Of a stretch of DNA of 38,208 nt, positions 34,846 to 38,208 are shown piece by piece. The stretch is taken from NCBI GenBank assembly GCA_021775615.1, contig JAJFHL010000182.1, positions 1 through 38,208 of the forward strand, written 5' to 3'. The translations under genes were made by a program, and so were the position numbers. The notes below the pieces were generated by a model that worked only from the letters and a program-made list of their open reading frames with translations, was not told the origin of the DNA and made no database searches. The DNA comes from Hyphomicrobiales bacterium. GTDB lineage: Bacteria > Pseudomonadota > Alphaproteobacteria > Rhizobiales > JAJFHB01. Position 1 is the stretch's first letter. Every line of letters starts with the position of its first letter.

Positions 34846-35157
34846 CTGGTCGATCTCCGGGATGGGCGCATTTCGGTCGCCCCTGTTTGTCTTACAGACT
34901 GGAAATGGGGCCTGTGGCCCGGCATATTTGTGATTCGGATCACACGAACGAAATATTTTCCCGTAATTTCAATTGTTTCAATGGTTTCAGCTGCCCTGAA
35001 ACCTTGAGTTGGCGGGAAATGTCCGGATTTGGGACACAATGCGGCCGGATTTGGTGATGGGGGCGAGGGGGGCAGCGATTGCGTGTAAGGTGCAGGTGGC
35101 GTGTAAGCTATTGTGAAGTATGCATTTTTGTTCCTTCTGGCTTTAGAAGGATAGCCT
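34846..35157. other. Leader region of the transferase fusion gene, rich in short repeats
   Basis: This 312-bp gap holds no supported gene. Besides the CRP-like site it has a perfect hairpin GGTTTCAG-CTGCC-CTGAAACC (34983-35003), two TTTCAAT(T/G)G units in tandem (34967-34984), the decamer CCGGATTTGG twice at 22-bp spacing (35023 and 35045) and GCGTGTAAG twice at 18-bp spacing (35081 and 35099). CCTTCT...AGAAGG lies near the end of the serine hydrolase gene. Confidence 0.6.
34929..34944. promoter_or_regulatory. CRP/FNR-family binding site candidate
   Basis: TGTGATTCGGATCACA is a perfect 6-bp inverted repeat with a 4-bp spacer that matches the TGTGA-N6-TCACA consensus of CRP-type regulators. 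It lies 84 bp upstream of the transferase fusion start. Alphaproteobacterial CRP relatives often prefer somewhat different sites, so the regulator is unknown. Confidence 0.5.
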
Positions 35158-36384
35158 TCAGTACTCTTCCGCCTCTTCAAAGAGTTCCTCGAAGATACGG
35201 CTTTCATCGTGCCAATTGCCGTTTGCAACAAGGATGACGCCAACATCCTCTTCGCGATTGAACCACATTCCGGCACTGGCGCCGTCGTCGGAACCGTCAT
35301 GACCCCAGACGGTCTCGTCATCAAGCAGTACGCTGAACCAAACCAGACCCTGAAACGGGTTCAGTTTGGTCTGGCTCATAAGCATTGTGTCGACGGTATC
35401 GCGCTCCAGGACACGCCTGCCCTCGTATGCGCCGCCCTGCATGTAGGCGATCATGAAATGTGCCAGTTCGACCGGAGATGTGCGCAGCATGCCGTCGGGA
35501 TAGTTGGCCTGGCCATAGTGTTCGAGCGGTGTGAACTTGAACCATGACTTTTCGTAGGGAATTGCGAGCCTGGACAGATCGATGTCGGCCAGACGCCAGG
35601 ATGTGTGGCTCATACCAAGCCGGGAAAAGATCCGATCGCGGCTGTAGACGTCGAACGCGCGGCCGCTGATTTCCTCAACCAGATATCCTGCCAGCGCAAT
35701 GCCCATGTTGGAATAACTCATCATGGTGCCCGGAGCGCTCCTGACAAAATTGTCGCGACGGTTATAATACTCGCCATCCGGGGTCAGATATTCCTCCGTC
35801 AGGCTTGCCAGAGATATCGGCGAGTCCGCCCCGGACGTGGTGAACACGCTAAAGAGATTTGTGTTGTCACGCAGGGAAGCCGTATGGGTCAGTAGCTGCC
35901 GGAACGTGATGGGCGACTCGGGCGCCACCGGGACGCTAACATCGAAGGGAAGGTAGTCATTGATGTTGTCGTCGAGCTCGAACTCTCCGCGCTCGTACAA
36001 CTGCATAAGCGCCGTAGCGGTGACCGTTTTTGAAAGTGAGGCCACCAGGAAGAGGGTTTCGGCGGTTACCGGGACCTCGTCTTCGATGTTGGCCAGTCCA
36101 GCGACCGCTGTGCAGACGATGGCTCCGTCTTTGATGATGACCGCAGACAGGCCCGGCACGCCCTGTCCGTCCAGTTCCGGTGTGAGATCGGTGTCACACT
36201 CCGGATAGTTCATTGCATCGGCACTGTTGAGGGGCGCCATGATATCCGTTGTGAGTTGGAAGGCTACGGCCAGGCCAATGCACAATATGGCAACGGTGAA
36301 GATGGCGGTTGCCCGGCGCCGTGTCCCGTTTGGCCGCTTCTCCGGTGCGCTTTTGCGCTGTTGCAACATCTTGTCTTCGTTCAT
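35158..36384 (-). CDS. Class C beta-lactamase-fold serine hydrolase (paralogue 1)
   Basis: A 408-residue membrane-anchored serine hydrolase of the beta-lactamase/D-Ala-D-Ala carboxypeptidase family (PF00144 type). An N-terminal hydrophobic helix (ATAIFTVAILCIGLAVAFQL, 25-44) anchors or exports the protein. The active site shows SLSK (Ser116, Lys119), YSN (Tyr224, Asn226) and the third motif GHDG (His362 region). It is 45% or so similar by eye to the next gene upstream, sharing NYPDGMLRTS and PITFRQLLTHTAS. Possible roles are esterase or peptidoglycan carboxypeptidase. AGGA lies 8 bp before ATG 36384. No regulator is adjacent. Confidence 0.88.
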   Translation of the reverse strand: MNEDKMLQQRKSAPEKRPNGTRRRATAIFTVAILCIGLAVAFQLTTDIMAPLNSADAMNYPECDTDLTPELDGQGVPGLSAVIIKDGAIVCTAVAGLANIEDEVPVTAETLFLVASLSKTVTATALMQLYERGEFELDDNINDYLPFDVSVPVAPESPITFRQLLTHTASLRDNTNLFSVFTTSGADSPISLASLTEEYLTPDGEYYNRRDNFVRSAPGTMMSYSNMGIALAGYLVEEISGRAFDVYSRDRIFSRLGMSHTSWRLADIDLSRLAIPYEKSWFKFTPLEHYGQANYPDGMLRTSPVELAHFMIAYMQGGAYEGRRVLERDTVDTMLMSQTKLNPFQGLVWFSVLLDDETVWGHDGSDDGASAGMWFNREEDVGVILVANGNWHDESRIFEELFEEAEEY

Positions 36385-36554
36385 GCGGAAATCCTAATGC
36401 CTGCCCAAGTTGTTCCGCTCTGTCCGAAGTGTTTCATTTCCTTTGGGGATCACGGCGCGTGCTGATGACAATATGACCGGCGCTGCGGGGTGATCGCCCA
36501 AGCGATATATAGCGCGGGGCAGTGCTGCGCAAGTGCTGCTCCCAACACCTTCGC

Positions 36555-37820
36555 TCAAAGTCCGTCTGCCTCTTCGAAGAGCTGCTCGAACAGCTTTTCC
36601 TCGCCCTTCCACTCACCATTGGCCATGAGGATTACGCCCTGATTGCGGTTGCGGTCGAACCACATGGTGGCGCTGGCGCCATCGTCCTCGCCGTCATGTC
36701 CCCAGACGGTGCGGCCGTTGATCTTTTCCCTGAACCAGACGAGGCCCTGGGTCTTGTCCAGCCGGGTCTGGGTTTTGAGCATTTCCTCGACAGTGCCGGG
36801 TTGAAGGATCTGCTGGCCGTCATAGCTGCCGCCCTGCATGATGGCGATCAGGAACCGGGCAAGTTCTGAAACGGAGGTCCGCAGCATTCCATCCGGATAG
36901 TTGGGTTCGCCATATTGCTCATAGGCCTTGAATCCCTTTGATGTCCGGTCATAGGGCACGGCGAGTATTGATGCGTCGATGTCGGTCAGCCTCCAGGAAG
37001 TCTCATACATTCCCAGGGGCGAGAAGATGTGGTCACGGCAATAGATGGCGAAGTCGGTGCCGCTGATCACTTCCACCAGGTATCCGGCGAGCGTGATGCC
37101 CATGTTGGAGTATTTATTCTTGGTGCCGGGCGGCGATTTTTCAAAGTTCTTTTTCGGATCATAGAATGATCCGCCCAAAGCCAGATAACCGCTTGTAAGG
37201 CTGCCCAGAGACATCGGCGAATCCGCGCCCATGGTGACCGCCCCATCAATGAATTTGCTGTTGTCGCGGATCGAAGCCGTATGCGTCAGCAACTGGCGGA
37301 AGGTAATCGGCATGCTGTCCTGGCCGGGCAGGGAGATGTCGAAGGGCAGATAGGGATTGATGTCTTCATCGAGTCGCATGGCGCCGCGTTCGTTCAGTTG
37401 CATCAGGGCCGTGGCTGTTACCGTCTTCGATACCGATGCAATGAGGAAGATGGTGTCTTCAGTGACGGGGCGGCCGCGCTCGATGTCGGCCATGCCGACG
37501 CCGGTGGCACAGGCGATCTCGCCATCTTTGACGATGGCAGCCGCTAGGCCGGGCACCTTCATTTTCTTGAGGTACTTGTTCAGGTCAGTGCTGCAGTTGG
37601 GGACAGGTGCAGCGCCGAAAGAGGGGACAATAGCCATAGCAATGGTTCCAACAGGTACGAATGGGGCGCAGACGATGAGTGCTGCAGTTGCCGCGAGGAG
37701 CGCCGCTTTCTTGTGTCGGAGGCGTCCACGCGAGGTGTCCAGTTTTTCCTTTCTCAGCCGTGGCCAGTGGCCGCGCAGAGAAACCCTCACCCGTGTTGCT
37801 GACTTCGCTCGCAAGCCCAC
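36555..37820 (-). CDS. Class C beta-lactamase-fold serine hydrolase (paralogue 2)
   Basis: A 421-residue paralogue of the neighbouring hydrolase, in tandem and 170 bp upstream. It has SVSK (Ser129, Lys132), KYSNMG and GHDGEDDGASA, the three motifs of the fold. The N-terminus is highly basic (RLRKEKLDTSRGRLRHKKAA) before a hydrophobic helix, so it is probably exported or membrane anchored. The start is GTG 37820, supported by an excellent GAGGGAGAG ribosome site 5 bp upstream. The pair appears to come from an old tandem duplication. Its exact substrate is not readable. Confidence 0.87.
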   Translation of the reverse strand: MGLRAKSATRVRVSLRGHWPRLRKEKLDTSRGRLRHKKAALLAATAALIVCAPFVPVGTIAMAIVPSFGAAPVPNCSTDLNKYLKKMKVPGLAAAIVKDGEIACATGVGMADIERGRPVTEDTIFLIASVSKTVTATALMQLNERGAMRLDEDINPYLPFDISLPGQDSMPITFRQLLTHTASIRDNSKFIDGAVTMGADSPMSLGSLTSGYLALGGSFYDPKKNFEKSPPGTKNKYSNMGITLAGYLVEVISGTDFAIYCRDHIFSPLGMYETSWRLTDIDASILAVPYDRTSKGFKAYEQYGEPNYPDGMLRTSVSELARFLIAIMQGGSYDGQQILQPGTVEEMLKTQTRLDKTQGLVWFREKINGRTVWGHDGEDDGASATMWFDRNRNQGVILMANGEWKGEEKLFEQLFEEADGL

Positions 37821-37888
37821 GCAACTCTCCCTCGTTCTGTTAAAAGTCCCGCCGCGCTAAGCTTGGAAAATCCGGCGGCAAAGTCGCC

Positions 37889-37908
37889 CCGAGGGCACGG
37901 GCCCTCGG
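37889..37908. terminator. Hairpin upstream of the serine hydrolase pair
   Basis: CCGAGGGC-ACGG-GCCCTCGG is a perfect 8-bp stem with a 4-base loop, placed about 50 bp past the stop of the minus-strand PLP enzyme gene. There is no U-tract, so termination is only suggested. A shorter palindrome CCGCAAATTGCGG lies at 37937-37949, between the hairpin and that stop. Confidence 0.4.
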
Positions 37909-37961
37909 AGCAGGAGTGTTGGCTCGATATAGTTTGCCGCAAATTGCGGTACAAGTTGGGG

Positions 37962-38208
37962 TTAGGCGGCGACTAGGTCGATGTCCTGCACGCCGGCGCC
38001 TGCCGTGGATGATTCTGAGGCCACAACCAGCAACCTTGAGCTGGAGGTGATGCCGAGATGGAGTTTCACCTGTTCAGCCATGTCGCCGCTGCATGCAGCC
38101 ATCAGGCCGGCGGCGCCCGCCGCGCCGCTCGGGCCGGTGCTGACACCGCAGGCGGCCAGCTCGGTCACTGCGTCGACCGCCCAGTGATCTTCGATGGCGA
38201 GGGCGCAG
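37962..38208 (-). CDS. PLP enzyme C-terminus, diaminopropionate ammonia-lyase-like (partial)
   Basis: The last 81 residues of a gene that continues beyond the right window edge. The tail reads ALAIEDHWAVDAVTELA, then GVSTGPSGAAGAAGLMAA and LGITSSSRLLVVASESST. The STGPSGAAGAAGL segment corresponds to the GESGAxGLxGL block near the C-terminus of PLP-dependent diaminopropionate ammonia-lyases and related threonine-dehydratase-fold (fold type II) enzymes, and VVASESSTAGA matches the following TEG block. The PLP lysine would lie outside the window. An internal GTG at 38168 is not the true start, since the frame is open upstream with coherent family sequence. Confidence 0.55.
   Translation of the reverse strand, partial: CALAIEDHWAVDAVTELAACGVSTGPSGAAGAAGLMAACSGDMAEQVKLHLGITSSSRLLVVASESSTAGAGVQDIDLVAA

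Noticed and set aside
32911-35007. 698-residue open frame on the plus strand opposite the transferase fusion gene
   Set aside because: It is the antisense of a gene with recognisable motifs in a high-GC genome, where long antisense frames are common; its product has no recognisable motif.

Overview
The window is high-GC chromosomal DNA of an alphaproteobacterium, most likely of the Rhizobiales/Hyphomicrobiales type. The pointers are a CcrM-type GANTC methylase, the order mutY - DciA-like - dsbA-like - smc, a GTTC-N7-GTTC SOS box, and dispersed hairpin repeats of the style common in that order. No rRNA, tRNA, CRISPR array, transposase or phage gene was seen. About 31 genes can be supported, the last one cut by the window edge.

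Region 1 (1-6.6 kb): a metallo-beta-lactamase-fold hydrolase, then on the minus strand an animal-type haem peroxidase preceded by an unrecognised 822-residue protein built from repeated modules, then two linked glycosyltransferases of the TIGR04282/TIGR04283 type. Region 2 (6.7-19.5 kb) is mainly a genome-maintenance block: an SOS-box-preceded radical SAM protein, rnhB, ccrM, mutY, a DciA-like (DUF721) gene, a DsbA-like thiol oxidoreductase, smc and an aldo/keto reductase. A second MBL-fold enzyme, an EamA transporter and a HpcH/HpaI-family lyase are interleaved.

Region 3 (19.5-22.7 kb): a 266-bp element with perfect 26-bp inverted ends, a small unknown gene, a TPR protein, a rhodanese and a glutathione S-transferase. 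Three of the five copies of a 110-bp composite palindromic repeat lie here, two of them exactly head to tail. Region 4 (22.7-28.7 kb): a divergently arranged TRAP transporter (periplasmic DctP and a fused DctQM permease) with a GntR-like operator between the genes, parE, and a small exported protein. Region 5 (29-38.2 kb): a type II haloacid dehalogenase, a PhoX-type phosphatase with a Tat-like signal, a GNAT acetyltransferase, a fusion of a complete Sfp-type phosphopantetheinyl transferase with a truncated, motif-degenerate NRPS-like adenylation domain, two tandem class C beta-lactamase-fold serine hydrolases, and the C-terminal end of a PLP enzyme resembling diaminopropionate ammonia-lyase.

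The observations that most merit follow-up are the transferase/degenerate-adenylation fusion (32887-34845), the modular 822-residue protein beside the haem peroxidase (2705-5173), the structured inverted-repeat element (19529-19794), and the SOS box in front of the radical SAM gene (6656-6670). All product names come from reading motifs by eye; no database search was run.
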